From the NCBI GenBank assembly GCA_034430425.1, contig DAOUEK010000007.1, positions 1 to 64,000 on the forward strand: a stretch of DNA of 64,000 nucleotides, in the 5' to 3' direction. The position numbers and the translations under genes were made by a program. The notes beneath the pieces are model-generated. The model worked only from the letters and a program-made list of their open reading frames with translations, did no database searches and was not told the origin of the DNA. This DNA comes from WVZH01 sp034430425. Its GTDB lineage: Bacteria; Chloroflexota; Anaerolineae; Anaerolineales; E44-bin32. This document shows positions 45,671 through 54,503 of this stretch, one piece after another. Within the stretch, counting starts at the first letter, position 1, and every line of letters starts with the position of its first letter.

Positions 45671-46519
45671 TCAGGCCTCCGTGGTCCCTTGATCTGTCAA
45701 TTCGATCCTTGGAAGCAAGCCACGCACAGCCCGCCACGAGATCGTCCCGGCGATCGCTCCCGCCACCAAACCACCGATCGCGGCCGGCCAGACGGCGAGC
45801 GCAAGCTGGCTTACCTGCGCCGACTTATCCAGCATTTCCACGTATCGTTGCGCCAGATAAAATATTACCAGCGCGGTGCTTGCTCCACCAACACTTCCAA
45901 TCCACCAGCCTGTGAGATTATCTCCCACCCATCGATTGGCCTTCTCAACCCTCTCTCGCAGCACAAGCCACTGCATAACGGCCATCCCAACGGCGAAGAT
46001 AAGTCCGACCACAACACCAAAAATCACTAAAAAGAGCCGCTCCGGCTCATCGTTCTTGAGCGCCGTGCTTATCACCGATTGAACGTTCAATAAAATCGCC
46101 AATGCCGGTGCAGAGCCGAGTGCGGTTGCCAGCAGCCACCATCTGAGTTCGATGCTATCTCGCAACACGAGCCACTGCATCGAACCCAGGACGCAACCAT
46201 AGAGAACGCCACTCCAAGTCAATGCGCCCATGCTATCGATTTTCTTCATCGCCACAGCCGATGCGCCGGAGGCGATGGCGACACCAAGTGTGGTTACCAG
46301 GATCCAACTACTTTTCCTTATCTTCACGGCAGGAAGGAGCTTCTCTTTTATGGCGGTAAATTTCTCGGAGACGATACGCACTTTCACTCTGGATGTATCC
46401 ACAAACTCACTGACATGCTCTGTGATTTCAGCTTGAGGTCCCGGCCGTTGTTGTCTCAAAATAATCCGTAACGTAAAACCAGAAATTAATGCTGGGAACA
46501 ACCCCAACATCATCACCAA
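45671..46519 (-). CDS. Polytopic membrane protein, probable C-terminal part of a frameshifted gene
   Basis: A 282-residue frame with several hydrophobic helices and repeated segments such as SMQWLVLRDSIELRWWLL and VMQWLVLRERVEKANRW, each followed by a Gly-rich helix. The same repeat type occurs in the upstream frame (46534-47037). This frame remains open upstream to 46577, where it encodes GGIVLYVAFIPSLVMM, a hydrophobic helix that would continue the first protein. A run of seven G (46550-46556 as C on the plus strand) lies in the overlap. I think the two are one gene of about 450 codons. Function is unknown. Confidence 0.55.
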   Translation of the reverse strand: MVMMLGLFPALISGFTLRIILRQQRPGPQAEITEHVSEFVDTSRVKVRIVSEKFTAIKEKLLPAVKIRKSSWILVTTLGVAIASGASAVAMKKIDSMGALTWSGVLYGCVLGSMQWLVLRDSIELRWWLLATALGSAPALAILLNVQSVISTALKNDEPERLFLVIFGVVVGLIFAVGMAVMQWLVLRERVEKANRWVGDNLTGWWIGSVGGASTALVIFYLAQRYVEMLDKSAQVSQLALAVWPAAIGGLVAGAIAGTISWRAVRGLLPRIELTDQGTTEA

Positions 46520-46533
46520 CGAAGGGATAAACG

Positions 46534-47037
46534 CTACATAAAGAACAATCCCCCCCAGAGGTGTTGAGCCCCACCGATATCATAGGCAAAGACTCTTTCG
46601 GTATAACCGAGGACATACACAGGAACGACAGCGCCCAGGCCCCAGCCAACTGTGTTGGCCACTACCCAGAGACCTGCTTTTCGGTAGCGCCGGAAGAGAG
46701 CTAGTGATTGAGTAGCCCCAAGCACCAAACCGGCTACGGTGTAACACCAGATCATCCCGCGCGCATCCGACTCGTAATCGCCTAACGACAAAATCACCGA
46801 CACAAGAACATAACCCCACACACTTAAAAGAAACCAGGAGCTGGGCAATCGACCCCTGAGTAGCCAGAATTGCATCAAAGTCGCGATCCCCCCAATGATG
46901 AGTGAATATGCAGTGAGTATCCAGTGCCAATGTCCTTCATAGAGCATAGGACTAAAGAGGAAAAAACTTACCACCAAATGGATCAGAAACCATCGCCCGA
47001 ATGGAAATTTCCGTGTGATATTTTTATTCTCCCTCAT
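46534..47037 (-). CDS. Polytopic membrane protein, probable N-terminal part of a frameshifted gene
   Basis: A 167-residue frame starting with a basic N-terminus and at least four helices, including LMQFWLLRGRLPSSWFLL and TQSLALFRRYRKAGLWVV, which match the repeats of the next frame. It ends abruptly after GGLFFM, just past a seven-G run; moving to the -1 frame there joins it to 45671-46519. GGGAGG precedes the ATG. It is divergent from the HdrA-GltD gene. Confidence 0.6.
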   Translation of the reverse strand: MRENKNITRKFPFGRWFLIHLVVSFFLFSPMLYEGHWHWILTAYSLIIGGIATLMQFWLLRGRLPSSWFLLSVWGYVLVSVILSLGDYESDARGMIWCYTVAGLVLGATQSLALFRRYRKAGLWVVANTVGWGLGAVVPVYVLGYTERVFAYDIGGAQHLWGGLFFM

Positions 47038-47345
47038 GAGTTCCCCCTCCCTTCATAGCAGCGAATTGATTTCCCCCTTTTACTGATTTAGTAAACCCAT
47101 ACGTGTAAGATTCGTTACATATTGTCTGGACAAATTTATGGTGAAAAAAACGACGAAGACGAACCGGATGCATCACAACACAACAAGATCAGCGAACTTA
47201 CCTTCAAAATCGGACGAGGTTTATCCACTCTGCAGGTGACATCCTGCACTGCCCCACAATCCCCCCTGCTCCTATCATTATTCCATACCGAATCTCGTCG
47301 CAGAGCGCAAGAAAATCAAGCGCTCCCAGCCCACGGGAGGGGCCC
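47038..47345. other. Divergent intergenic region before the HdrA-GltD locus
   Basis: A 308-bp stretch without a convincing gene. It contains a small inverted repeat TTGTCTGGACAA at 47122-47133 and a GGGAGGGG site before the TTG start of the large HdrA gene. It should hold the promoter of the module; no clear -10/-35 pair was found. Confidence 0.4.
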
Positions 47346-50300
47346 TTGTCATCAAAGCAAAGGGCGCAGGCAGACCCCCTCGATCGGGCCCAAAACGACC
47401 CGCCCGCTCCCGTCGGAGCGGTCTTGGTCGTCGGCGGTGGCATCGCCGGCATGCAGGCCAGCCTCGATCTGGCCGACCAGGGCTACAAGGTCCACCTGGT
47501 GGAGACGAAGTCCGCCATTGGCGGACACATGGCACAACTCGATAAAACGTTCCCCACGAACGATTGCGCCATGTGCACCATCAGCCCGAAACTCGTCGAC
47601 ATCGGCCGCCACCTCAACATCGATCTGCGCGTCGACACCGACGTACTCAAAGTCGATGGCCAGCCCGGCGATTTCACGGTCACCCTGCGTCATAAACCTC
47701 GCTACATTGATCCCTTAAAATGCGTCGGTTGTGGTGATTGCGTCGATGTCTGCCCGGTCGTGCTGCCCGACCCGTTCAATGAATCGCTATCCTCGCGCCG
47801 CGCGGCGCACAAGCTGTACCCACAGGGCGTTCCCAACGCATTTGCCATCTCCAAATTGGGCATCTCTCCCTGCCGCGATGCCTGCCCTGCCGGCCAGCGA
47901 GCCCAGGGTTACATCGCCCTGATCCGCGAAGGCCGCTACGATGACGCCCTGCGCGTGATCAAGGAGGACAATCCCTTCCCCGGTATATGCGGCCGCATAT
48001 GCAACCACCGCTGCGAAGATGCCTGCAATCGTGGCCTGATCGACGAGCCGATTAATATCCGCGCTTTGAAACGCTTCGTGACCGATAAGGTCTACCAGAA
48101 TCCTCGCCAGGTGCGCGAACCCGTCGAAATCACCCGGAAAGCAAAGGTAGCTGTGATCGGCGCCGGACCGTGCGGCCTGACCGCCGCACAGGATCTGGCC
48201 ATGCTGGGTTATCCGGTTACTGTTTTCGAGGCGCTGCCCGTCGCCGGCGGAATGCTGCGCGTCGGGGTGCCTGAGTATCGCCTGCCGACTGAGATCATCG
48301 AACGCGAGATCGCCGACATCCTCGACCTGGGCATTGATTTGAAACTCAACACCACGGTTGAGGACATGGATGAGTTATTCGACCAGGGCTATGAGGCGGT
48401 GCTCGTCGCGGTCGGCGCCCATGAGGGGATCCGTCTGCCGATCCCGGGCGCCGACCTTGAGGGCGTTCTGATCAATACCCGCTTCCTGCGCGATGTCCGC
48501 CTGGATAACCCGCCGGCGATCGGCGATCGTGTTCTTGTACTCGGGGGCGGTAACGTGGCTATCGACTGCGCCCGTACCGCCGTACGCATGGGCGCCGAAG
48601 TGCACATGGCATGCCTCGAGCCGCGCGACAACTTGCCCGGCCATGCCTGGGAAGCTGATGCTGCCGAAGAGGAAGGCGTGGTCATTCATGCTGACCGCAC
48701 TTTCATCCGCATCGTCGATGACGGCAGCGGGCACGCGGCCGGCGTGGAATGCGCACAGGTCGCCCACTTTGATTTCGATCATGAAGGTCGCTTATCGGTT
48801 GAGACAGTTCCCGATTCGGAGCATGTGATCGAAGCGGGCACGATCATTTTTTCCGTTGGTCAGCGCGCTGGTCTGGCTTTCATCCCCGATGACGCCGGTG
48901 TGGGCGTCACCGCCCAACGCACTATAGCCATCAACCCCAACACCATGGCTGCCACACGACCGGGCGTTTTCGCCGCCGGTGACAGTGTCTCTGGCACAGC
49001 GTTCGTGATCGAAGCCGTGGCCTCCGGCCATCAGGCGGCCGAAAGCATCCATCGCTATTTGCGCGGCGATGAACTCGAGCCGGAGCCCAAACCCGAACTG
49101 CCGGTGGTGAAGTTCAGCCACACCGAGCTTCAGGCGCGTGTTCGCTCCGGTGAGATTAAGCCCACGGGACGGATCCCATTGCCCGAGCTTCCCGTCGAAG
49201 AGCGTAAGGGCTGCTTTGCCGAAGTCGAAGGCGGCTACAGCGACGAAGCGGCGCAAGCCGAAGCAGCTCGCTGCCTGGCCTGTGCGCTGTGCTCCGAATG
49301 TCTCTCCTGCCAGTATATCTGTGGGCGCGACGCCATCAATCACGACGAAGTAGCATCGATCGAGCAGCTGCGTGTGGGTGCGGTGATCCTGGCCCCCGGC
49401 TATGAAATCTACAACGCCGAGCTTTCAGCCGAGTACGGCCTGGGACGCTACCCCAACGTGATTACCGCCTTGCAGCTTGAGCGTTTGCTTTCTGCCTCCG
49501 GTCCTACAGCAGGGCATGTCAACCGGCCCTCCGATGGATCACCGGCGAAGAAGGTGGCTTTCCTGCAGTGCGTCGGCTCGCGCGACAAAAGTCATGACTA
49601 CTGTTCCTCAGTATGCTGCATGTACGCCGCCAAAGAAGCGATCATGATCAAAGAGCACGATCCCGAAGCCGAAGTGCACGTGTTCATGATGGACATGCGC
49701 GCCTTCAGCAAGGGATACGAAAGCTACTACCGCCGCGCCCAGCAGCAATACGACATCCAATACACCCGCTGCAGGGTCTCCGAATTCAAAGAAGACCCGG
49801 ACAGCCAGGACATCGTGGTTCGATACGCGAGTCAATCTCCCACAAATGGAAACGGAGTAACTGGCTCCAAGTCGCTGACCCCTGGGTTATTGATCAGCGA
49901 AGAACACTTCGACCTGGTCGTGCTCTCCGTCGGCATGGAAATATCCGAAAACGTGAAGGCCCTGGGTCGAGATCTCGGTATCCAGCTGGATGAATACGGC
50001 TTTTGCCATACGGCATTCTTCAACCCATTGGAAACCACCCGCCCGGGGATCTACGCCGTCGGGCCCTTTCGCGAACCGAAGGACATCCCTGAATCGGTGG
50101 TGGACGCCAGCGGCGCCGCAGCGCGGGCTGCCGGCTTGCTCGCCTCCGCACGCCACTCGCTTACCAGCTCACCGGAATACCCACCCGAGCGAGACGTAAC
50201 AGGAGAAGATGCGCGCGTAGGCGTCTTCGTCTGTCACTGCGGCTCAAACATCGGCGGTTTTCTGGACGTGCCCAGCGTAGCCGAATACGCCAAATCGCTG

Positions 50301-51968
50301 CCCGGCGTGGTCCACGCCGAGGACAACTTGTACACCTGTTCGCAGGACACTGTGGCGCATATTACCGAGACGGTAAAAGAAATGAATCTCAATCGTGTCG
50401 TCGTTGCCTCCTGTACGCCGCACACCCACGGCCTGCTCTTCCAAGACTGCATCCGCGCGGGTGGGCTTAATCCGGCATTGTTCGATATGGCCAACATCCG
50501 CAATCAATGCTCCTGGGTGCACTCCCACGACAAGCAAGCCGCCACGAGCAAGGCGCGTAGCCTCGTTCGAATGGCCGTGGGCCGTGTGATCACACTGGAA
50601 CCGATCCACACCAGCGAAGTTGAAATCGAACACAGCGCGCTGGTGGTCGGCGGAGGGGTCTCGGGCATGACGGCTGCCCTTTCCCTCGCCGAGAACGGCT
50701 TCGATGTCCATCTGGTCGAGCGGGAAGGACAGCTGGGCGGCAATTTCAACAAGGTGCACTATACCGTAAGCGGCGATGAGCCGCGCGAACTTTTGGAAAC
50801 CCTGATTGCCGATGTCGAGGCGGAAACCCGGATTAAAACCTATCTAAACCATGAAGTAGTCCACACCGACGGATTCATGGGAAAATTCACCACCACACTG
50901 CGAGATCGAAAAGGGGAAACGCAGGTCGCACACGGCGTGACCATCATCGCCACCGGCGCCCAAGAGTATCACGGATCAGAATACGATTACGAGAACAACC
51001 CGCGTGTGGTCACCGGTCTGGAATTGGAAGCGCTGCTTGCCAGAGCGCATGGATCCAACATCGATCTCGAAGATCGCGCTGCCGAAGCCTGGGAAGCGAT
51101 TGGCAGACAGCTTCCCGCTGAAGTGGCGATGATCTTGTGCGTAGGTCCGGCAGAGCGCTTCTGTGCACGCCTGTGCTGCACCACGGCCTTGAAACAAGCC
51201 TTGACGATCAAGCGTCTCAAACCCGAGGCGGTCATCACGGTACTTTACAAAGACATCCGCACGTATGGCTTCAAGGAATCGCTCTACACCGAGGCGCGTG
51301 GGGCCGGGGTTCGCTTCGTTCGCTACGACGACGACAACCGACCTGTCGTACGAAGTGTTGAGGCAGGATTGGAAATCGAAATCCGGGATCACGTCTTGGG
51401 TGAAAACCTAACCTTGTATCCGGGCTTGCTCATGTTAAGCACACCGGCCGTGCCGGCCGAGGGCTCGCGTGAGTTGGCCTCCAAATTCAAAGTCTCACTC
51501 GATCAGGACGGATTCTTCATGGAAGCGCACATTAAACTGCGCCCGGTGGATTTTGCCTCCGACGGCTATTTCATGGCCGGCATGGCACATTATCCCAAGT
51601 TCGTCGACGAGAGCATCGTCCAGGCTCAGGCGGCCGCCTCGCGTGCCGCGCGTATCATCTCTCGCCCCACGCTGACGGCAGGTGGCGTGGTTGCCCAGGT
51701 CGACCCAACGAAATGTGTCGGCTGCCTGACATGCGTTCGCGTCTGTCCTTATGGTGTGCCCAGGGTGATACCCAATACAACCGGCGTGGGGGAGATCAGC
51801 GGGGCAGCGTATATCGAACCCACGGTTTGCCACGGCTGCGGATCGTGCGCTTCCGAGTGCCCCGCCAAGGCCATCAGCGTCATCCACTATCGTGACAACC
51901 AGATTACAATCAAATTGGATGCTTTACTGTCGGAGACATTTGATGATAAGGTCAAGGAGAAGGTGTAG
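47346..51968 (+). CDS. HdrA-GltD/NfnB-HdrA fusion protein, copy 1
   Basis: A 1540-residue multi-flavin protein. Residues 22-140 begin an HdrA FAD module (VLVVGGGIAGMQ, FPTNDCAMC, CVGCGDCVDVCP). Residues about 170-660 are a GltD/NfnB-like insert: cysteine-rich helical domain (CRDACPAGQ, CGRICNHRCEDAC), FAD site VAVIGAGPCGLTAAQ, NAD(P) site VLVLGGGNVAIDCAR, second FAD motif AAGDSVSG, and CLACALCSECLSC. HdrA resumes at 675 (QCVGSRDKSHDYCSSVCC). A canonical HdrA follows (VFVCHCGSNIGG 961, VVGGGVSGMTAA 1100, CARLCC 1273) and a two-cluster ferredoxin (CVGCLTCVRVCP, CHGCGSCASECP). Start is TTG after GGGAGGGG. Predicted to couple NAD(P)H oxidation to bifurcation with MvhD and HdrB partners. Confidence 0.88.
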   Translation: MSSKQRAQADPLDRAQNDPPAPVGAVLVVGGGIAGMQASLDLADQGYKVHLVETKSAIGGHMAQLDKTFPTNDCAMCTISPKLVDIGRHLNIDLRVDTDVLKVDGQPGDFTVTLRHKPRYIDPLKCVGCGDCVDVCPVVLPDPFNESLSSRRAAHKLYPQGVPNAFAISKLGISPCRDACPAGQRAQGYIALIREGRYDDALRVIKEDNPFPGICGRICNHRCEDACNRGLIDEPINIRALKRFVTDKVYQNPRQVREPVEITRKAKVAVIGAGPCGLTAAQDLAMLGYPVTVFEALPVAGGMLRVGVPEYRLPTEIIEREIADILDLGIDLKLNTTVEDMDELFDQGYEAVLVAVGAHEGIRLPIPGADLEGVLINTRFLRDVRLDNPPAIGDRVLVLGGGNVAIDCARTAVRMGAEVHMACLEPRDNLPGHAWEADAAEEEGVVIHADRTFIRIVDDGSGHAAGVECAQVAHFDFDHEGRLSVETVPDSEHVIEAGTIIFSVGQRAGLAFIPDDAGVGVTAQRTIAINPNTMAATRPGVFAAGDSVSGTAFVIEAVASGHQAAESIHRYLRGDELEPEPKPELPVVKFSHTELQARVRSGEIKPTGRIPLPELPVEERKGCFAEVEGGYSDEAAQAEAARCLACALCSECLSCQYICGRDAINHDEVASIEQLRVGAVILAPGYEIYNAELSAEYGLGRYPNVITALQLERLLSASGPTAGHVNRPSDGSPAKKVAFLQCVGSRDKSHDYCSSVCCMYAAKEAIMIKEHDPEAEVHVFMMDMRAFSKGYESYYRRAQQQYDIQYTRCRVSEFKEDPDSQDIVVRYASQSPTNGNGVTGSKSLTPGLLISEEHFDLVVLSVGMEISENVKALGRDLGIQLDEYGFCHTAFFNPLETTRPGIYAVGPFREPKDIPESVVDASGAAARAAGLLASARHSLTSSPEYPPERDVTGEDARVGVFVCHCGSNIGGFLDVPSVAEYAKSLPGVVHAEDNLYTCSQDTVAHITETVKEMNLNRVVVASCTPHTHGLLFQDCIRAGGLNPALFDMANIRNQCSWVHSHDKQAATSKARSLVRMAVGRVITLEPIHTSEVEIEHSALVVGGGVSGMTAALSLAENGFDVHLVEREGQLGGNFNKVHYTVSGDEPRELLETLIADVEAETRIKTYLNHEVVHTDGFMGKFTTTLRDRKGETQVAHGVTIIATGAQEYHGSEYDYENNPRVVTGLELEALLARAHGSNIDLEDRAAEAWEAIGRQLPAEVAMILCVGPAERFCARLCCTTALKQALTIKRLKPEAVITVLYKDIRTYGFKESLYTEARGAGVRFVRYDDDNRPVVRSVEAGLEIEIRDHVLGENLTLYPGLLMLSTPAVPAEGSRELASKFKVSLDQDGFFMEAHIKLRPVDFASDGYFMAGMAHYPKFVDESIVQAQAAASRAARIISRPTLTAGGVVAQVDPTKCVGCLTCVRVCPYGVPRVIPNTTGVGEISGAAYIEPTVCHGCGSCASECPAKAISVIHYRDNQITIKLDALLSETFDDKVKEKV

Positions 51969-52089
51969 GTTCTTATTACCATCCTTCGACTTCACCTTCG
52001 GTTCCACTTAGGATGAATAGAGATCGCTTGATTTATTAGCGGTTGCGGAAAAAGATTAATAGATCATTGAACAGGATCAGGAAGGGAAT

Positions 52090-52566
52090 ATGGCCGAATT
52101 CGAGTCGCAAGTCGTCGCTTTTTGCTGCAGCCACTGCGCCTACAACGCTGCCGATCTCGCCGGCAGCCTGCGTATTCAGTACCCGGCGTCGATAAAAATC
52201 ATCGAAGTGCAGTGCACCGGGCGTGTAGATATCGAACACATGCTCCATGCTTTCGAAGGCGGCGCCGACGGCGTAATGGTTGCGGGTTGAATGCCCGGCG
52301 ACTGTCATTACCTGGAAGGTAATACAAACGCAAGACGACGGGTGGAATTCGCCCGCAAACTTTTGGAAGAAATCGGTCTCGAAAGCCAGCGGCTGCAGAT
52401 GATCAACATATCCGCCGCCATGGCTGGCGAATTTTCCTTTGCCGCGGCAGAGATAACGGCAGAGATTCAACGTCTGGGACCCAATCCACTACGTATCAAC
52501 GGCGCCGGACAATCCGACGGTAATGCACCCGCCGTTGAGATAGCGAAAGCGGATGGCGAAAGTTGA
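52090..52566 (+). CDS. MvhD-like iron-sulfur subunit, probable selenoprotein, copy 1
   Basis: A 158-residue MvhD-family protein if UGA 52288-52290 is read as selenocysteine (codon 67). Before it are FCCSHCAYNAADLAG and VQCTGRVD; after it the same frame continues with MPGDCHYLEGN, the conserved MvhD segment, and runs to a stop at 52566. In the Cys paralog at 36344 the aligned residue is Cys70. A six-bp stem with loop TGGAA begins 16 nt after the UGA, as expected for a bacterial SECIS. It follows the HdrA-GltD fusion by 121 nt and overlaps the next kinase gene by 14 nt. Reading the UGA as a stop would remove half the domain. Confidence 0.9.
52291..52323 (+). promoter_or_regulatory. Candidate bacterial SECIS element, copy 1
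   Basis: Right after the UGA, ATTACC (52307-52312) pairs with GGTAAT (52318-52323) around the loop TGGAA, with G at the second loop position. The stem starts 16 nt and the loop 22 nt from the UGA, within the range for SelB-dependent elements. It also encodes the conserved CHYLEGN residues. Confidence 0.75.
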
Positions 52567-53746
52567 TTCCCTCAAACGCTTCGATGTTTTCGCAGAGCTT
52601 CCCGAGGATGCTCTGATGGAAATTTCGCGCCTGGCCAAACAGGAAGAACATCCTGAAGGAACGGTTCTTTTTCAGGAAGGTGCCACAGCGCATCAACTCT
52701 ACCTGATATTGGATGGCAAGATCTCACTCGAGATGCTCGTGCAATTGGGCAGCACAGGCACACCCCGTCGCGCGGCGCTTAATATCGCCGGCCCAGGCAA
52801 CGCCGTCGGCTGGTCGAGTATTGTCCCTCCCTATCTCTACACATCCTCCGGTGTGTGTATTGAAGATGTCAACCTGCTGACACTTCCCGGCGAAGATATA
52901 CGCAGCTATATTACAGAACATCCCGACATCGGATGTGCAATTTACCAGCGTACGGCATCCTTGATCCGCGGACGAATGAGTAATGCCACATCGATGCTGA
53001 TGTACTTCCTCTTCATCGTCTCCCATGAATTGAAACGACCCCTGGCCGCTGTGGAAAACTACCTGCAAATACTGTCCGGCGGTTATGCCGGCGAACTCAG
53101 TCCCAAACAAACCCACCTGATCGAACGTAGTACGCTGCGCATCGCCGACCTGCGCAACCTGATCAGCGACATTCTCGATTTCGCCCGCATGCAGCCCGAG
53201 CAGATTCGCGCAGACTTCGAAAGTCTCGATCCGACTGAGCTCGGCGCCGAAGCGATCGAGGAAGTACGCTTGGCGGCGTCAGAGAAGAACGTGCAGCTCA
53301 AAGTCATCGGGCCAACTGAATATCGGCCCATCGTCGTCGCTCGACGCCGGCTGCGGCAAGTCATCGCCAATATCCTGGCCAACGCAGTCAAGTTTTCCCC
53401 CGAGGGGAGCACCGTCACCCTAACCGCCCATGACACACCTAAAGCCCTGGTAATCGAAGTGATGGACGAGGGTATCGGCATCCCTGATGATGAGCAGGAA
53501 CACATATTCGATGATTTCTTCCGCGCCAGCAACGTGGGCGAATTCAGGGGCGCCGGCCTGGGTCTCTCCATCGCATATAAAATCATCGAAGCCCATGAGG
53601 GCTCGATCGAAGTCAAGAGCCCCTACGAAAAAGCGAAACCCGGAACCAAGTTCACCATCACCATCCCTCGGACGCTCCCTCTGCCTGGTCAGAGTAGGAA
53701 GTCTGAGCCCGGAACCCATGAGGAGAGGGGGGGATCACATGCGTGA
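52553..53746 (+). CDS. Histidine kinase with N-terminal cyclic-nucleotide-binding-like domain
   Basis: A 397-residue cytoplasmic kinase. Residues 1-125 form a cNMP-binding/CRP-type beta-barrel (RFDVFAELPEDALMEISRLA, FQEGATAHQLYLILDGKISL). The HisKA helix is FIVSHELKRPLAAVENYLQI with the phosphoacceptor His, and the HATPase domain has NILANAVKFSPEG, DEGIGIPDDE and GAGLGLSIAYKIIEAHEG. There is no membrane segment, so it probably senses a cytoplasmic signal. Its gene overlaps both the selenoprotein MvhD and the tandem receiver gene, so it is likely cotranscribed with the Hdr module. Confidence 0.9.
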   Translation: MAKVDSLKRFDVFAELPEDALMEISRLAKQEEHPEGTVLFQEGATAHQLYLILDGKISLEMLVQLGSTGTPRRAALNIAGPGNAVGWSSIVPPYLYTSSGVCIEDVNLLTLPGEDIRSYITEHPDIGCAIYQRTASLIRGRMSNATSMLMYFLFIVSHELKRPLAAVENYLQILSGGYAGELSPKQTHLIERSTLRIADLRNLISDILDFARMQPEQIRADFESLDPTELGAEAIEEVRLAASEKNVQLKVIGPTEYRPIVVARRRLRQVIANILANAVKFSPEGSTVTLTAHDTPKALVIEVMDEGIGIPDDEQEHIFDDFFRASNVGEFRGAGLGLSIAYKIIEAHEGSIEVKSPYEKAKPGTKFTITIPRTLPLPGQSRKSEPGTHEERGGSHA

Positions 53747-54503
53747 GCAACCATATATTTTGATCGTGGACGACGATCCGGATATCGTCGAGGGGATTAC
53801 CGCCGTGCTGGAAACGCGAGACTACCGCCTTGCCAGCGCTGGCGATGGCATTGCCTGCATGAAACTTATCCGGGAGAAGACCCCAGATTTATTGATCCTG
53901 GACATGATGATGCCGCGCATGGACGGTTTCGCCGTCATCCGCGAGCTTCGCGGCGATCCGAAGTATGTTGGTCTGCCCATCATTATTCTCACCACGGTCA
54001 TTGAAGATGCCGCCTACCGCCGCTATGAACTTGAGACAGGGCTGGCTATGGATGTGCAAGCCTATATCGAGAAACCGGCACCGCCGGATGTGTTGCTGCG
54101 CCACGTCACAGCGGTAGTCGATCTGCCCTATATTATTGTCGCCGATGACGACCCGGATATCGTTGCCGCGCTTACCACGGTCCTTGAATCCAGGCCCTAT
54201 CGGGTCAGCTCGGCCGCCAACGGTCAGAGCTGCATCGAACTGGTGCGCAAGCGCAAACCCGATCTACTCATCCTGGATTTACTCATGCCGCACATGGATG
54301 GTTTTGCCGTGATTCGCGAGCTGCGCAGCGAACCCCAATTTACCGATCTACCCATCATCATCCTCACTACCGTGGTTGAAGATGCCAGCCGCCGGCGTTA
54401 CGAACTCGAGACGGGTCAGGACATGGCTGTTACACGATACATGCAGAAACCCGTGCCACCCAAGATGCTGCTCAAGCAAGTGAATGAGGTGTTGAAAAAA
54501 TGA
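53739..54503 (+). CDS. Tandem receiver-domain response regulator without output domain
   Basis: A 254-residue protein of two similar receiver domains. The first has ILIVDDDPDIVEG, Asp in LLILDMMMPRMDGFAV and Lys in AYIEKPAPP; the second has IIVADDDPDIVAA, Asp in LLILDLLMPHMDGFAV and Lys in RYMQKPVPP. Both keep the phosphorylation residues. No DNA-binding or enzyme domain follows, so it would act by protein contact. The start at 53739 overlaps the kinase by 8 nt, and its stop overlaps the next HdrA-GltD gene (ATGA). This places it inside the electron-transfer operon. Confidence 0.9.
   Translation: MREQPYILIVDDDPDIVEGITAVLETRDYRLASAGDGIACMKLIREKTPDLLILDMMMPRMDGFAVIRELRGDPKYVGLPIIILTTVIEDAAYRRYELETGLAMDVQAYIEKPAPPDVLLRHVTAVVDLPYIIVADDDPDIVAALTTVLESRPYRVSSAANGQSCIELVRKRKPDLLILDLLMPHMDGFAVIRELRSEPQFTDLPIIILTTVVEDASRRRYELETGQDMAVTRYMQKPVPPKMLLKQVNEVLKK

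Noticed and set aside
46580..46930. Separate 116-codon minus-strand gene
   Set aside because: It lies inside the membrane-protein frame 46534-47037, which has the hydrophobic repeats and a ribosome site; it is Cys- and Arg-rich as shadow frames are.
47122..47718. 198-codon frame at the start of the HdrA-GltD gene
   Set aside because: Most of it is an alternative frame of HdrA; the first 220 nt show no ribosome site or recognisable motif.
52288..52290. UGA as a true stop giving a truncated MvhD
   Set aside because: The downstream frame carries conserved MvhD residues, the same arrangement recurs at 59275, and a SECIS-like hairpin follows both.
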